Shown piece after piece: positions 52,587-62,129 of a stretch of 64,000 bases of DNA (position 1 is the first letter of the stretch; every line of letters begins with the position of its first letter). The notes below the pieces were generated by a model that was not told where the DNA came from, ran no database searches, and saw only the letters and a program-made list of their open reading frames with translations. The DNA is from Silicimonas sp. GTDB taxonomy: Bacteria; Pseudomonadota; Alphaproteobacteria; Rhodobacterales; Rhodobacteraceae. Position numbers and translations under genes: made by a program. The stretch is from assembly GCA_022826385.1 (NCBI GenBank), contig JAJDUZ010000001.1, forward strand, positions 61,140 to 125,139, given 5' to 3'.

Positions 52587-53623
52587 TGCGCGCCGCGGTT
52601 CTGCGGGCATATCGGCAGGACCTTGCGATCGAGACTGTGCCGGACCCGGAATGCCCGGACGATGGCGTTGTTCTGCGGGTTTTGGCCTGTGGTATCTGTC
52701 GATCGGATTGGCATGGCTGGGTTGGCGAACATCCCTTGGTGAAACCGGGTCATATCGGTGGTCACGAATATTGCGGCGAAGTGGTCGAAGCAGGGCCACG
52801 CTCGCGTTTCAAACCGGGCGATCGCCTGATTGCGCCGTTCCTGTTGTCTTGCGGCGACTGTCATCAATGTCGGACCGGCGAAAGCAACACCTGCACCGAC
52901 CAGATTGTCACCGGGTTTTCGGCGCAGGGGGCATTTGCCGAATACGTTGCTGTGCCCCGCGACCATAACCTCACCTATTTGCCGGACACCTTGTCACCGA
53001 CCCTTGCGGCGGCGCTAGGCTGCCGTGTCACGACGGCATGGCACGCGCTGACTGGGCGGGCAAACCTGCGGCCGGGCGAGTGGCTGGCGGTCCACGGGAC
53101 CGGCGGCATCGGGCTGGCCGCGCTTCTTCTGGGGCGCGCGCTTGGCGCGCGGGTCATCGTCACAGATGTGGTGCCGGAAAAACTAGAGCACGCCCTCTCG
53201 CTTGGGGCCGAGCATGCGATTGATGCCTCGGACGGGCAAAGCGGCCAACGCATCCGGGAATTGACCGACGGCGGCGCGGATGTGTCGATCGAGGCGCTTG
53301 GTCTGCCGCAAACGCAAGCGGCCAGCATTGCGTGCCTCGGCCCGCTGGGCCGACATGTGCAGGTGGGTATGCCGGTTGGGCCGTATGCGGTTCAAGATGT
53401 TGATATGTATGCCGTTTACATGAAGAATCTTGCACTTTACGGGACCCGTGGCATGCCAGCGCACAAGTATCCGTCACTGCTCAGCCTGATCACTTCGGGG
53501 CGTGTCGACATGGCGCCGATCATTGCGCGCGAAGTCGGACTGTCGGACACAGGTGCCGAGTTGGCCGCGTTCGACGCGCCGATGGGGCCGGGGGTTGCGG
53601 TCATCACCGACTTCTTGGCCTGA
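52586..53623 (+). CDS. zinc-dependent alcohol dehydrogenase (MDR family)
   Basis: 345 residues. Catalytic zinc ligands in [11 protein letters not shown] (Cys 37) and GHEYCGEV (His 59); structural zinc Cys in [15 protein letters not shown] (about 88-102); the NAD-binding [18 protein letters not shown] follows (near 171). It oxidises an unidentified alcohol with NAD(P). It begins within the purS stop codon and is separated from purQ by 179 bp, so it is inserted into what is usually a purine operon. No clear functional link to purines. Confidence 0.93.
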   Translation: MRAAVLRAYRQDLAIETVPDPECPDDGVVLRVLACGICRSDWHGWVGEHPLVKPGHIGGHEYCGEVVEAGPRSRFKPGDRLIAPFLLSCGDCHQCRTGESNTCTDQIVTGFSAQGAFAEYVAVPRDHNLTYLPDTLSPTLAAALGCRVTTAWHALTGRANLRPGEWLAVHGTGGIGLAALLLGRALGARVIVTDVVPEKLEHALSLGAEHAIDASDGQSGQRIRELTDGGADVSIEALGLPQTQAASIACLGPLGRHVQVGMPVGPYAVQDVDMYAVYMKNLALYGTRGMPAHKYPSLLSLITSGRVDMAPIIAREVGLSDTGAELAAFDAPMGPGVAVITDFLA

Positions 53624-53802
53624 AGACGTTCCAGGAGCGGGAAGCGGCCACTTCTGTCCGGATTTGTGAAGCGTTGCCGCTGCGCAACCTAACTGTGCAG
53701 GCCGATGCAATATCGATAAGAAGCGCCGCCACGCGAAGTCGAAACGCAAAAGGCACCACAATCCCTCTGGCCTTTGGGCGCAATCTGCGGCACATGGGCG
53801 TC

Positions 53803-54471
53803 ATGAAAGCAGCGGTTCTCGTCTTCCCAGGGTCCAACTGTGACCGTGATCTCGCCGTCGCCTTCGAGGCGGCCGGTTTCCAAGTCGACATGGTCTGGCA
53901 CAAGGACACGTCCTTGCCTGCCGGTACCGATGTCGTCGGTGTGCCCGGCGGGTTCTCGTATGGCGACTATCTGCGCAGCGGTGCAATCGCTGCACGGTCC
54001 CCAATCATCGCGGCGTTGCGCGATCATGCCGAGCGGGGCGGATATGCCATCGGCATCTGCAATGGATTTCAGGTTCTCACCGAAACCGGTCTGTTGCCGG
54101 GGGCGCTGATGCGCAATTCGGGCCTCAAGTTCATCTGCAAGGCGGTCACGCTTGATGTCACGACCACGGCAAGCGACTTCACCAACGGTTACGACGACGG
54201 CAGCCAAGTGGTGTTCCCGGTGGCGCATCACGACGGCAACTACGTGGTGACGGATGAAACACTCGCCGAGTTGAACGGCGAAGATCGCGTCGCCTTCCGC
54301 TATGCCGAAGACCTCAACGGGTCGACAGACCGGATTGCAGGCGTGCTATCGAAGAACCGACGCGTGCTTGGCCTGATGCCACACCCCGAGCGTGCGGCAG
54401 ATGCCCGGCTTGGCATGACGGATGGCACCGCGCTCTTTACAACTCTGGCCGCGGCCGGGGTCACCGCTTGA
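53803..54471 (+). CDS. purQ: FGAM synthase, PurQ (glutaminase) subunit
   Basis: 222 residues from the ATG at 53803 ([16 protein letters not shown]); an ATG three codons earlier is also possible. It is a class I glutamine amidotransferase: nucleophile Cys in [11 protein letters not shown] (near 86), His-x-Glu at LMPHPERA (near 194-197) and the [14 protein letters not shown] stretch. It supplies ammonia to PurL. Its TGA overlaps a possible TTG start of dctB. Confidence 0.96.
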   Translation: MKAAVLVFPGSNCDRDLAVAFEAAGFQVDMVWHKDTSLPAGTDVVGVPGGFSYGDYLRSGAIAARSPIIAALRDHAERGGYAIGICNGFQVLTETGLLPGALMRNSGLKFICKAVTLDVTTTASDFTNGYDDGSQVVFPVAHHDGNYVVTDETLAELNGEDRVAFRYAEDLNGSTDRIAGVLSKNRRVLGLMPHPERAADARLGMTDGTALFTTLAAAGVTA

Positions 54472-54503
54472 GCGTACCGGACGCCGGGACTACATTAACT
54501 CCT

Positions 54504-56258
54504 ATGTCTTCGTCGGACGAAACCGAGTTCCGGCCCGCCGTCACACCGTGGCGGGTGCGTATGTTGATGATCGTGTTGATCGCAACAGCGGTCTTTACTG
54601 TGTGGTTTACCAACCAGTACCTGACGGAACGTTTCACCGAGTCGACCCGCAGCCGGGCTGAAGTGCGCCTTGCGCTCTATTCGGGCAACATCCTCAGCGA
54701 GTTGCAGCGGAACCAGATCGTCCCACAGCTTCTGGCGCGTGATCCGACGCTGATCGGGGCATTGAACTCGGGCGACTTTTCGCAGTCGAGCCAGCGGCTG
54801 ATCGAGTACCGCGACGAAATCGGGGCCGAGGGGCTTCTTCTGATGGATGGCGACGGGCGTGCGGTTGCCGCAACCGACCGGGCCCTGATCGGGTCGATCC
54901 ATCGCTCGGAGCCCTATTATGTCGAGGCTTTGCGCTCGAACGACACTGTTTTTACGACCAGTTTGCTTGAATCCGGGGGCCGCGTCTTTGCGTATTCCCG
55001 CAAGATCGAAAGCAACGGCGACCAGATCGGCGTGATCATGGTCGAGGTCGATCTGAAGAAATTCGAAAGCTCGTGGGCGGGCTTTACCGACGCCGTGATC
55101 GTCTCGGACACGGAAGGCACGATCATCCTTGCCACCGAAGCGCGGTGGCGGGGCCTGACGGAAGAAGAGGCGCTGGCCGCGCGATCCGTGCCAAACGCCA
55201 TCGAACGGGCGTTCCGCGCGACCGCGCGCTGGGGCGCTCTTCCGGCTGACGCCTATGTGCAGGGCGAGGCCGTGATGCGGCAGGAAACCCGCATCGGGTT
55301 CCAGGGCTGGCGGATCACGTCATACACGACCTATGCGGGCGTTTGGGAGCGTGTGAATACGGTTCTGGCTCTTGAGATCATGGGGTTTGCGATTCTCATG
55401 ACGCTGGTTTTCTATCTGGCGAACCGAAAGACCACGTCGCGGCTCAGGTTCTTCCAGCGCGAGTCGGCTGAACTTCGCCAGTTGAACCAAGCGCTGCAGC
55501 GAGAAATTGCCGAACGAGAAAAGGCCGAACGGCACCTGGAAGTGGCCGAGCAAACGCTGCAGCAAAGCTCGAAACTGGCGGCACTGGGCGAGATGTCGGC
55601 GGCGGTCAGCCACGAGCTCAATCAGCCGCTTGCCGCAATGAAGACCTATCTGGCGGGCGCCAAACTTCTGTTGCAGCGCAAGCGCCCGGACGAAGCCCTG
55701 TCATCCTTCCAGCGCATCGACGATCTGATCGAGCGGATGGGGGCCATCACGCGCCAGCTCAAGTCCTATGCCCGCAAGGGAGGAGACGCCGTCGAGACCA
55801 TAGATGCAAGGGATTCCGTGTCGTCTGCCTTGTCGATGATGGAACCGCAACTGCGTCGCGGCGATGTCGAGATCGCGGCGTCTCTGCCGCGCGACCCTGT
55901 ACTGATCAAGGCGGACCGCATCCGGTTGGAGCAGGTTCTGGTCAATCTGCTGCGGAATGCGCTGGATGCGACCAAGGGCACCCCCAGTCCCGAGGTCAAG
56001 ATCCTGCTGACGGCGGGCGATGACGCGATGGTTACGGTGCGCGACAACGGGTCGGGGATCGATGACCTCGACAACCTATTTGAGCCCTTCTACACGACCA
56101 AGGCCCCGGGCGACGGCGTGGGGCTTGGACTTGCCATTTCCTCGGGTATCGTAAACGACCTTGGCGGACGCCTGACTGCACGAAACGGTCAGGACGGTGG
56201 GGCAGTGTTCGAAATCACCCTGCCGCTCGCGGCAGACATGACGCAGGCGGCAGAATGA
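54504..56258 (+). CDS. dctB: C4-dicarboxylate sensor histidine kinase DctB
   Basis: 584 residues from the ATG at 54504; a TTG at 54468 that overlaps the purQ stop is an alternative. Two helices (about 14-34 and 287-307) flank a periplasmic Cache-type sensor domain. A coiled-coil linker precedes HisKA with phospho-His in AAVSHELNQPLAAMK (near 376) and HATPase_c with NLLRNALDAT, VRDNGSGI and GDGVGLGLAIS. DctB senses succinate-type C4 acids and phosphorylates DctD. Coupled to dctD by a 4-nt overlap. No dctA or dctPQM genes are nearby. Confidence 0.92.
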   Translation: MSSSDETEFRPAVTPWRVRMLMIVLIATAVFTVWFTNQYLTERFTESTRSRAEVRLALYSGNILSELQRNQIVPQLLARDPTLIGALNSGDFSQSSQRLIEYRDEIGAEGLLLMDGDGRAVAATDRALIGSIHRSEPYYVEALRSNDTVFTTSLLESGGRVFAYSRKIESNGDQIGVIMVEVDLKKFESSWAGFTDAVIVSDTEGTIILATEARWRGLTEEEALAARSVPNAIERAFRATARWGALPADAYVQGEAVMRQETRIGFQGWRITSYTTYAGVWERVNTVLALEIMGFAILMTLVFYLANRKTTSRLRFFQRESAELRQLNQALQREIAEREKAERHLEVAEQTLQQSSKLAALGEMSAAVSHELNQPLAAMKTYLAGAKLLLQRKRPDEALSSFQRIDDLIERMGAITRQLKSYARKGGDAVETIDARDSVSSALSMMEPQLRRGDVEIAASLPRDPVLIKADRIRLEQVLVNLLRNALDATKGTPSPEVKILLTAGDDAMVTVRDNGSGIDDLDNLFEPFYTTKAPGDGVGLGLAISSGIVNDLGGRLTARNGQDGGAVFEITLPLAADMTQAAE

Positions 56259-57610
56259 CAGACGGAGAACGGCGAATGGGCCATCCTATGAAAGTCGCGA
56301 TTGTCGACGACGAACAGGATATGCGGCAGTCGATCAGCCAGTGGCTGGCATTGTCGGGATTTGACACCGAGACCTATGGCTCGGCGGAAGAAGCGCTGAA
56401 ATCGCTCAGCCCTGACTTTCAGGGCGTTGTGGTCAGCGACATCAAGATGCCGGGCATGGACGGGATGCAGTTCCTGAAGCGCCTGATGAGCGTCGACAGC
56501 GCATTGCCGGTCATCATGATCACGGGTCACGGCGATGTACCGATGGCGGTCGAGGCGATGCATGTGGGCGCGTTCGATTTCCTCGAAAAGCCGTTCAACC
56601 CCGACAAGATGACGGAGCTGGCCAAGAAAGCGGCCAATGCGCGCCGTCTGACATTGGACAACCGTGCGCTGCGGAAAGAGCTTTCTGACGGCACCGGGAT
56701 CATGAAGAAGCTCATCGGTGCATCGCCGGTGATGGAACGTCTTCGCGAAGACATTCTCGATCTGGGGCAGGCGGACGGTCACGTGTTGATCGAAGGCGAG
56801 ACCGGCACCGGTAAGACCTTGGTCGCACACGCACTGCACGCCGTTGGTGCCAAGGCGGGCAAGAAGTTCGTGCTGTTCTCGTGCGCGGCGCATGATGAAA
56901 GCACTTTGGCAAAACGGCTATTTGGCCCGGTGGACGATGGCGACCCGATGCCGCTGCTGGAAGAGGCACGCGGCGGCACGCTGGTGCTGGAAGACATCGA
57001 AGCACTGCCGCAGCCCCTGCAGGCGCGTCTGCTCAGCTGGATGAACAATCAGGGCACGCCGGCCGAAACCCGGATCGTGGCCATCTGCAACCTTCAGGAA
57101 CAGGGCCGCACTTGCGAAGACGCTTTGCGTCCTGACCTGTTCTATCGCCTTGCCGCGATGAAGATCACCTTGCCGCCGCTGCGCCAGCGGGGCGAAGATA
57201 TCCTGATGCTGTTCCAGCAATTCTCGGACCAATATGCTGACGAGTATGGCTGCGAAACGCCCGAGGTGTCCGCGCAGGAAGCCGCACAGCTTCTGCAGGC
57301 CCCGTGGCCCGGCAATATCCGCCAGTTGATCAACATCGCGGAACGCGCCGTTCTTCAGTCGCGTCGTGGGTCTGGCACGATCGCGTCGCTGCTGATGGCC
57401 GATAACGAGGAAGCGGCAGACTTTACGGTGACCACCGAGGGCAAGCCGCTCAAGGAATACGTCGAAGCCTTCGAACGCATGTTGATCGACAACACGATGC
57501 GCCGTCACCGCGGCTCGATCGTCAACGTGATGGAAGAGCTTTGCCTGCCGCGCCGGACCCTGAACGAGAAGATGGCCAAATACGGCCTGCAACGCGCAGA
57601 TTACCTCTGA
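56255..57610 (+). CDS. dctD: NtrC-family response regulator DctD lacking GAFTGA
   Basis: 451 residues. Receiver domain with Asp pocket VDDEQ and phospho-acceptor Asp 62 in VSDIKMPGMDG; a central AAA+ domain with Walker A GETGTGKT (near 180); a Fis-type helix-turn-helix at the end (NVMEELCLPRRTLNEKM). Two departures matter: between LFG and the Walker B there is no GAFTGA loop (the stretch reads PVDDGDPMPLLEEARGG), and Walker B reads LVLEDIE in place of LFLDEI. GAFTGA is needed to open sigma-54 promoters, so this protein probably activates by another route, as the GAFTGA-less NtrC of Rhodobacter does. Confidence 0.93.
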   Translation: MTDGERRMGHPMKVAIVDDEQDMRQSISQWLALSGFDTETYGSAEEALKSLSPDFQGVVVSDIKMPGMDGMQFLKRLMSVDSALPVIMITGHGDVPMAVEAMHVGAFDFLEKPFNPDKMTELAKKAANARRLTLDNRALRKELSDGTGIMKKLIGASPVMERLREDILDLGQADGHVLIEGETGTGKTLVAHALHAVGAKAGKKFVLFSCAAHDESTLAKRLFGPVDDGDPMPLLEEARGGTLVLEDIEALPQPLQARLLSWMNNQGTPAETRIVAICNLQEQGRTCEDALRPDLFYRLAAMKITLPPLRQRGEDILMLFQQFSDQYADEYGCETPEVSAQEAAQLLQAPWPGNIRQLINIAERAVLQSRRGSGTIASLLMADNEEAADFTVTTEGKPLKEYVEAFERMLIDNTMRRHRGSIVNVMEELCLPRRTLNEKMAKYGLQRADYL

Positions 57611-58115
57611 GAAACGCCCTCGGGTGAAAGTCGGAACGTGCCTGATCCCGTGGCATTCACGGGGTCTGGACGCTTTTTGCGGGCGATTTGAGGGATGGGG
57701 AATAAGGTCATTTCAAGGATGGACAAATTCACCATTGTAATTCGTGATCGCAAACCCTTATGTTGATCGTGAGCATGCGCGCCCATGTTGTTTGGCGCTT
57801 TGCCTCTAAAAGTTTCGCTGTTCCAGAAGGTTAACCGGCACGTTCCGGTCTCTGGTCCGGCATTGAAAGGCCAGATGGCCAAATTGGAATTGCCCGCGCC
57901 GCGAGACAGCTCCGCCGGGCCTTGAACGGGCGCCCCTGCTGGGGCGTCGGAGTAAGAACCGCGATGACGCGCGCATGTAGGATGCCGAGCGTTTCTCCGT
58001 CTTTGACGGCTACTCAGCTTTTGGCCGAGCCGCGTCGTGTCGCCCCCAGAATAAGTCGTAACGTCAACCCCTTGGCCCCACCCGGTCGAAGGCTTGTGTT
58101 GCGCGGAAAGTCAAA
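57611..58115. other. 505-bp intergenic region upstream of rne
   Basis: No credible gene is visible. Near the centre, 57910-57952 can fold into nested stems (CTCCG with CGGAG, and CGCCCC with GGGGCG around TGCT, 57931-57946). Long leaders are known for rne genes in which RNase E controls its own mRNA; the position fits such a leader but the fold is not one I can name. Confidence 0.55.
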
Positions 58116-60812
58116 ATGTCAAAGAAGATGCTTATCGATGCCACCCACGCCGAAGAGACGCGCGTCGTGGTGGTCGATGGAAACAAGGTTGAGGAATTCG
58201 ACTTTGAGTCCGAAAACAAGCGCCAACTCTCTGGAAACATCTATCTCGCAAAAGTAACGCGGGTCGAACCCTCGCTGCAGGCCGCGTTTGTCGACTATGG
58301 CGGCAATCGGCACGGCTTCCTTGCGTTCTCGGAAATCCACCCGGATTACTATCAGATCCCCGTGGCTGACCGCGAAGCGCTGATCGCCGAGGAAATCGCG
58401 ATCGCCAAGGAAGAGGCCGAGGAAGAAGAAAAAGAGAAGCCGAAGCGTCGCCGCCGTCGCTCGCGCGGGAAAGCCGCCGCGTCCGAGGTCAAGGACGAAA
58501 CGGTTTCGACCGAAGCGCCTGAAGACGCTGATGCGGGCGAGGCGAAGGCGGAGGCGGAGGCCGAGACGTCCTCCGAGGACGTGCCTGCCGAGATTTCTGA
58601 AACGGACGCGCCCGAAGCCGCCCCGGAAGCTGACGCATTGGCGTCCGAGGACGCACCGGCTGCCGAGGACACGGCAGAAGAGACGGTCGAAACCGAAGCG
58701 CCGTCTCGCGACATCCCGGGCATGGACGTCATCGATGCCGATGACGAGGCAAGCGGCGAAGATACGGCTTATGTCGAAACCGCGTCCGAGAAGGATGAAA
58801 ACATCGAAGCGGTCGCCGACGATGACACCGCCGAGGAAATCCGCCGCCCGCGCCGTCAGCGCACGCGGCGCTATAAGATCCAGGAAGTCATCAAGGTCCG
58901 CCAGATCCTGTTGGTGCAGGTCGTCAAGGAAGAGCGCGGCAACAAGGGCGCGGCCCTGACCACCTATCTCAGCCTTGCGGGTCGCTACTGTGTCCTGATG
59001 CCGAACACGGCACGCGGCGGCGGGATCAGTCGCAAGATCACCAATGCCGCTGACCGCAAGAAGCTCAAGGAAATCGCGGGCGAGATCGAAGTGCCGACCG
59101 GCGCCGGTCTGATCATTCGCACCGCGGGCGCCAAGCGGACCAAAACCGAGATCAAGCGCGATTATGAATATCTGCAGCGTATGTGGGAGCAGATCCGCGA
59201 GCTGACGCTCAAGTCGATCGCCCCGGCGCAGATTTACGAAGAAGGCAACCTGATCAAACGTTCGATCCGCGATCTTTACAGCCGCGAGATCGACGAGGTG
59301 ATGGTCGAAGGCGAGGCAGGGTATCGCACGGCCAAGGACTTCATGAAGATGATCATGCCGTCTCACGCCAAGAACGTGAAACCCTATGCCGACCCGATGC
59401 CGCTGTTCGCGCGCTATCAGGTGGAAAGCTATCTGGCTGGCATGTTCAACCCTGTCGTTCAGCTCAAGTCCGGTGGCTATATCGTGATCGGCGTGACCGA
59501 AGCGCTGGTCGCCATCGACGTGAACTCGGGCAAGGCGACCAAGGAAGCCTCGATCGAGGAAACCGCGCTGAAGACCAACCTTGAAGCCGCCGAGGAAGTG
59601 GCGCGCCAGTTGCGGTTGCGCGACCTTGCCGGGCTGATTGTGATCGACTTCATCGACATGGAAGAGCGGAAGAACAACACCGCCGTCGAGAAGCGGTTCA
59701 AGGACCGCCTGAAGACGGATCGCGCCCGCATCCAGGTCGGCCGCATCTCGGGCTTTGGCCTCTTGGAGATGTCGCGTCAGCGCTTGCGCCCCGGCATGCT
59801 GGAAGCATCGACGCAGCCATGCGCCTCGTGCCATGGCACAGGTTTGATCCGCTCGGATGATAGTGTTGGCCTGACCATCCTGCGTCAGTTGGAAGAGGAA
59901 GGCGTGCGGCGCCGGTCCCGCGAAGTGCTGGTGAAAGCGCCGGTCAGTATCGTGAACTTCCTGATGAACATGAAACGCGAGCATATCGCCCAGATCGAGG
60001 CGCGCTATGGCATGGCGGTTCGGTTGGAGGCTGACCCGCACCTGATCGCCCCGGACTTCTCGGTCGAGAAGTTCAAGACCGCGACGCGCAAGGTGCAGGC
60101 AACTGCCGAGGTGGTCTCGGTCAATGCGTCCTTGATGGAAGAGCTCGACGAGGAGATCGCGGCGGAAGAGGCCGAACTGGAAGCAGCGGAAGTCGCAGAA
60201 GCCGTTGAAGACAGCGAAGAGGATCGCCCGAAGAAGAAGCGTCGCCGTCGGCGCCGTCGGCGCGGCAAAGGCGGTGCAGACGCGCAATCCGCCGAGGAGA
60301 CTTCGCAGGAGGGTACTGCGGAGGCGACTGCCGCGGGTGCCGAGCCAGAGGCCGAAGCGCCCGAAGCCACGTCTGCTGAAGCGGCCGAAGAGGCCCCTGC
60401 CGAAGCCGAGGAAAAGCCGAAGCGCCGTCGCACGCGCCGTCGCAAGAAGGATGTCGAGGCTGAGGCCGCTGAAGAAGCGACCGAGGCCGAGACAGCCGAG
60501 GCAGCCCCGGAAGAGGCCAAGCCTGCCGAGGCGGCCGAAGCAGATGAGCCGGTGGTCGAGGAAAAGCCGAAGCGTCGCCGGACCCGGAAAAAGAAAGAGC
60601 CCGAGGCAGAAGCGACTGCGGCGGCTGACGTGCCTGTGGAACCCGAAGCGGCACAGGTGGCCGATCCGGAACCCGCACCTGCCGCCGAACCAGAGCCTGC
60701 GCCCGAAGCCGAGCCGGAACCGGCCATGGCAGCTGCAGCGCCCGAGCCCGAGGCCGCGGCAGACGAACCTGCCAAGCCGCGTCGCAAAGGATGGTGGTCG
60801 ATCGGGCGCTAA
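58116..60812 (+). CDS. rne: ribonuclease E
   Basis: 898 residues. The S1 domain (ISGNIYLAKVTRVEPSLQAAFVDYGGNRHGFL, from about residue 32) is split by a long acidic and basic insertion (about 95-250), a hallmark of alphaproteobacterial RNase E. The 5' sensor, RNase H-like and DNase I-like core follows, with catalytic Asp in VAIDVNSGKAT and LIVIDFIDME, and the zinc-link C-x2-C in PCASCHGTG (near 570). From about 690 the tail is Glu/Ala/Pro-rich with basic patches (KKKRRRRRRRRGKGG; EKPKRRRTRRRKKD; EKPKRRRTRKKKEP) that should bind RNA and degradosome partners. It initiates mRNA decay. A hairpin overlaps the stop codon. Confidence 0.97.
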   Translation: MSKKMLIDATHAEETRVVVVDGNKVEEFDFESENKRQLSGNIYLAKVTRVEPSLQAAFVDYGGNRHGFLAFSEIHPDYYQIPVADREALIAEEIAIAKEEAEEEEKEKPKRRRRRSRGKAAASEVKDETVSTEAPEDADAGEAKAEAEAETSSEDVPAEISETDAPEAAPEADALASEDAPAAEDTAEETVETEAPSRDIPGMDVIDADDEASGEDTAYVETASEKDENIEAVADDDTAEEIRRPRRQRTRRYKIQEVIKVRQILLVQVVKEERGNKGAALTTYLSLAGRYCVLMPNTARGGGISRKITNAADRKKLKEIAGEIEVPTGAGLIIRTAGAKRTKTEIKRDYEYLQRMWEQIRELTLKSIAPAQIYEEGNLIKRSIRDLYSREIDEVMVEGEAGYRTAKDFMKMIMPSHAKNVKPYADPMPLFARYQVESYLAGMFNPVVQLKSGGYIVIGVTEALVAIDVNSGKATKEASIEETALKTNLEAAEEVARQLRLRDLAGLIVIDFIDMEERKNNTAVEKRFKDRLKTDRARIQVGRISGFGLLEMSRQRLRPGMLEASTQPCASCHGTGLIRSDDSVGLTILRQLEEEGVRRRSREVLVKAPVSIVNFLMNMKREHIAQIEARYGMAVRLEADPHLIAPDFSVEKFKTATRKVQATAEVVSVNASLMEELDEEIAAEEAELEAAEVAEAVEDSEEDRPKKKRRRRRRRRGKGGADAQSAEETSQEGTAEATAAGAEPEAEAPEATSAEAAEEAPAEAEEKPKRRRTRRRKKDVEAEAAEEATEAETAEAAPEEAKPAEAAEADEPVVEEKPKRRRTRKKKEPEAEATAAADVPVEPEAAQVADPEPAPAAEPEPAPEAEPEPAMAAAAPEPEAAADEPAKPRRKGWWSIGR

Positions 60813-60819
60813 GCGCCCG
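60803..60819. terminator. hairpin over the rne stop codon
   Basis: CGGGCGCT-A-AGCGCCCG includes the TAA of rne, 10 nt from the stop of the convergent tusA gene. As a folded RNA the loop must open by a few bases. It lacks a U-run; a bidirectional pause or 3' end is likely. Confidence 0.5.
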
Positions 60820-60828
60820 GTCCGAACC

Positions 60829-61056
60829 TCAGGGCTTTCGGATCACATAGGTTTGCACACCGTCTGCCTCGTCCGAGGACAGAAGCTCGTATCCCTGTTC
60901 GGCACAGAAATGCGGCACGTCGATCACGGCGGCCGGATCATCGGCCTGCATCGTCAGCGTGGCGCCTGCCGGCAAGGCACGCATTTGTTTCGCTGCTTTC
61001 AGCACGGGCAGCGGGCACAAAAGGCCGGTGGTATCGAGTGTTGTCTCGTCGCTCAT
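60829..61056 (-). CDS. TusA-family sulfurtransferase
   Basis: 75 residues, the normal family length. The active-site motif C-P-x-P is present as TTGLLCPLPVLKAAKQM (Cys 14). Family members carry sulfur as persulfide for tRNA thiolation, molybdenum cofactor or other uses. The rest, GATLTMQADDPAAVIDVPHFCAEQGYELL, matches the fold. It stands alone and is convergent with rne, divergent from ccdA by 111 bp. Which sulfur pathway it serves cannot be told here. Confidence 0.93.
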   Translation of the reverse strand: MSDETTLDTTGLLCPLPVLKAAKQMRALPAGATLTMQADDPAAVIDVPHFCAEQGYELLSSDEADGVQTYVIRKP

Positions 61057-61167
61057 GCTTCAGCGAGGTAGGCGGCGTGTTACAGTTTGTCCACCGACTT
61101 GTGAGATTCCGTGCCATGACGCGGCCTGAATAGTCGCGTATACGGGTGCGGGGCCAAAGGCGGGACC

Positions 61168-61917
61168 ATGCTAGGAATAGACATCTTCGACGCGAGTTTG
61201 CTGCCCGCCATGATGATTGCCGTCATGGCAGGGGTCTTGTCGTTTCTCAGCCCCTGCGTTCTGCCCATCGTCCCACCCTATATCGCCTATATGAGCGGTG
61301 TCACGGTCAGCGACATGGAAGACAGCCGGACACGGCGGCGCGCGCTTGGCTCGGCTGCGTTCTTCGTTCTTGGGCTGTCGACGGTCTTCCTGATCCTCGG
61401 GTTCACGGCCAGCGCCTTTGGGCGATTTTTCCTCACAAATCAGGACTGGTTCGTGATCGCTGCGGGCGCCGTGATCATGATCTTCGGGGCGCATTTCATC
61501 GGGATTTACCGCATTTCCTTCATGGACAGGGAGTTGCGCGTTGATGCAGGTGACCGGGGCGGTTCGGCCTTCGGGGCCTATGTTCTGGGCCTTGCCTTCG
61601 CCTTTGGCTGGACGCCCTGCATCGGGCCAATTCTTGGGGCGATCCTGTCGATCGCGGCCAACGAAGCCGATGTCGCGCGCGGCACGACCTTGCTTCTGGC
61701 CTATGCGATCGGCCTTGGGCTGCCGTTTCTGCTGGTCGCGGCCTTCTTCCCGTCGATGAAGGGCCTGATGACATGGATGAAGCGCCATATGGAGCGGATC
61801 GAGCGCGTGATGGGGTTGCTTCTGTGGACCGTTGGTCTGCTGATGATGACCGGAAAATTCACTGATTTTGCATGGTGGCTGAACGAGAAATTCCCGGTTT
61901 TGCAGCAGTTCGGCTGA
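61168..61917 (+). CDS. ccdA: CcdA-type thiol-disulfide membrane transporter
   Basis: 249 residues with six predicted helices. Both redox Cys positions are visible: FLSPCVLPIVPPYIAYM (Cys 30, helix 1) and FGWTPCIGPILGAIL (Cys 150, helix 4). CcdA passes electrons from cytoplasmic thioredoxin to periplasmic thiol proteins for cytochrome c maturation. It has no thioredoxin domain fused, so it is CcdA and not DsbD. No other ccm genes are in the window. Confidence 0.94.
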   Translation: MLGIDIFDASLLPAMMIAVMAGVLSFLSPCVLPIVPPYIAYMSGVTVSDMEDSRTRRRALGSAAFFVLGLSTVFLILGFTASAFGRFFLTNQDWFVIAAGAVIMIFGAHFIGIYRISFMDRELRVDAGDRGGSAFGAYVLGLAFAFGWTPCIGPILGAILSIAANEADVARGTTLLLAYAIGLGLPFLLVAAFFPSMKGLMTWMKRHMERIERVMGLLLWTVGLLMMTGKFTDFAWWLNEKFPVLQQFG

Positions 61918-62129
61918 CGAAACGTGTTTAATACTTCGTAAACGCCACGAATTCCGAAAAACCGCCCCCACCCGCCCTTATTTTCCCGGGGCTTCGGCTA
62001 ACATTCAGCTAAATTTACCCGACCACCCTGCTTTTTTTGCCAATAGCGCGCGCGCTCGGGGCCGGCGCAGATCATACTCTTCCCAAATTCCCACTTCCCC
62101 GCCGAGCGTTGCTTCGCTAGATTCACCCC

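Noticed and set aside
58119..60287. A 722-codon minus-strand open frame opposite rne
   Set aside because: Antisense to a fully recognisable RNase E; its Leu/Arg/Phe-rich sequence mirrors the acidic repeats and has no domain.
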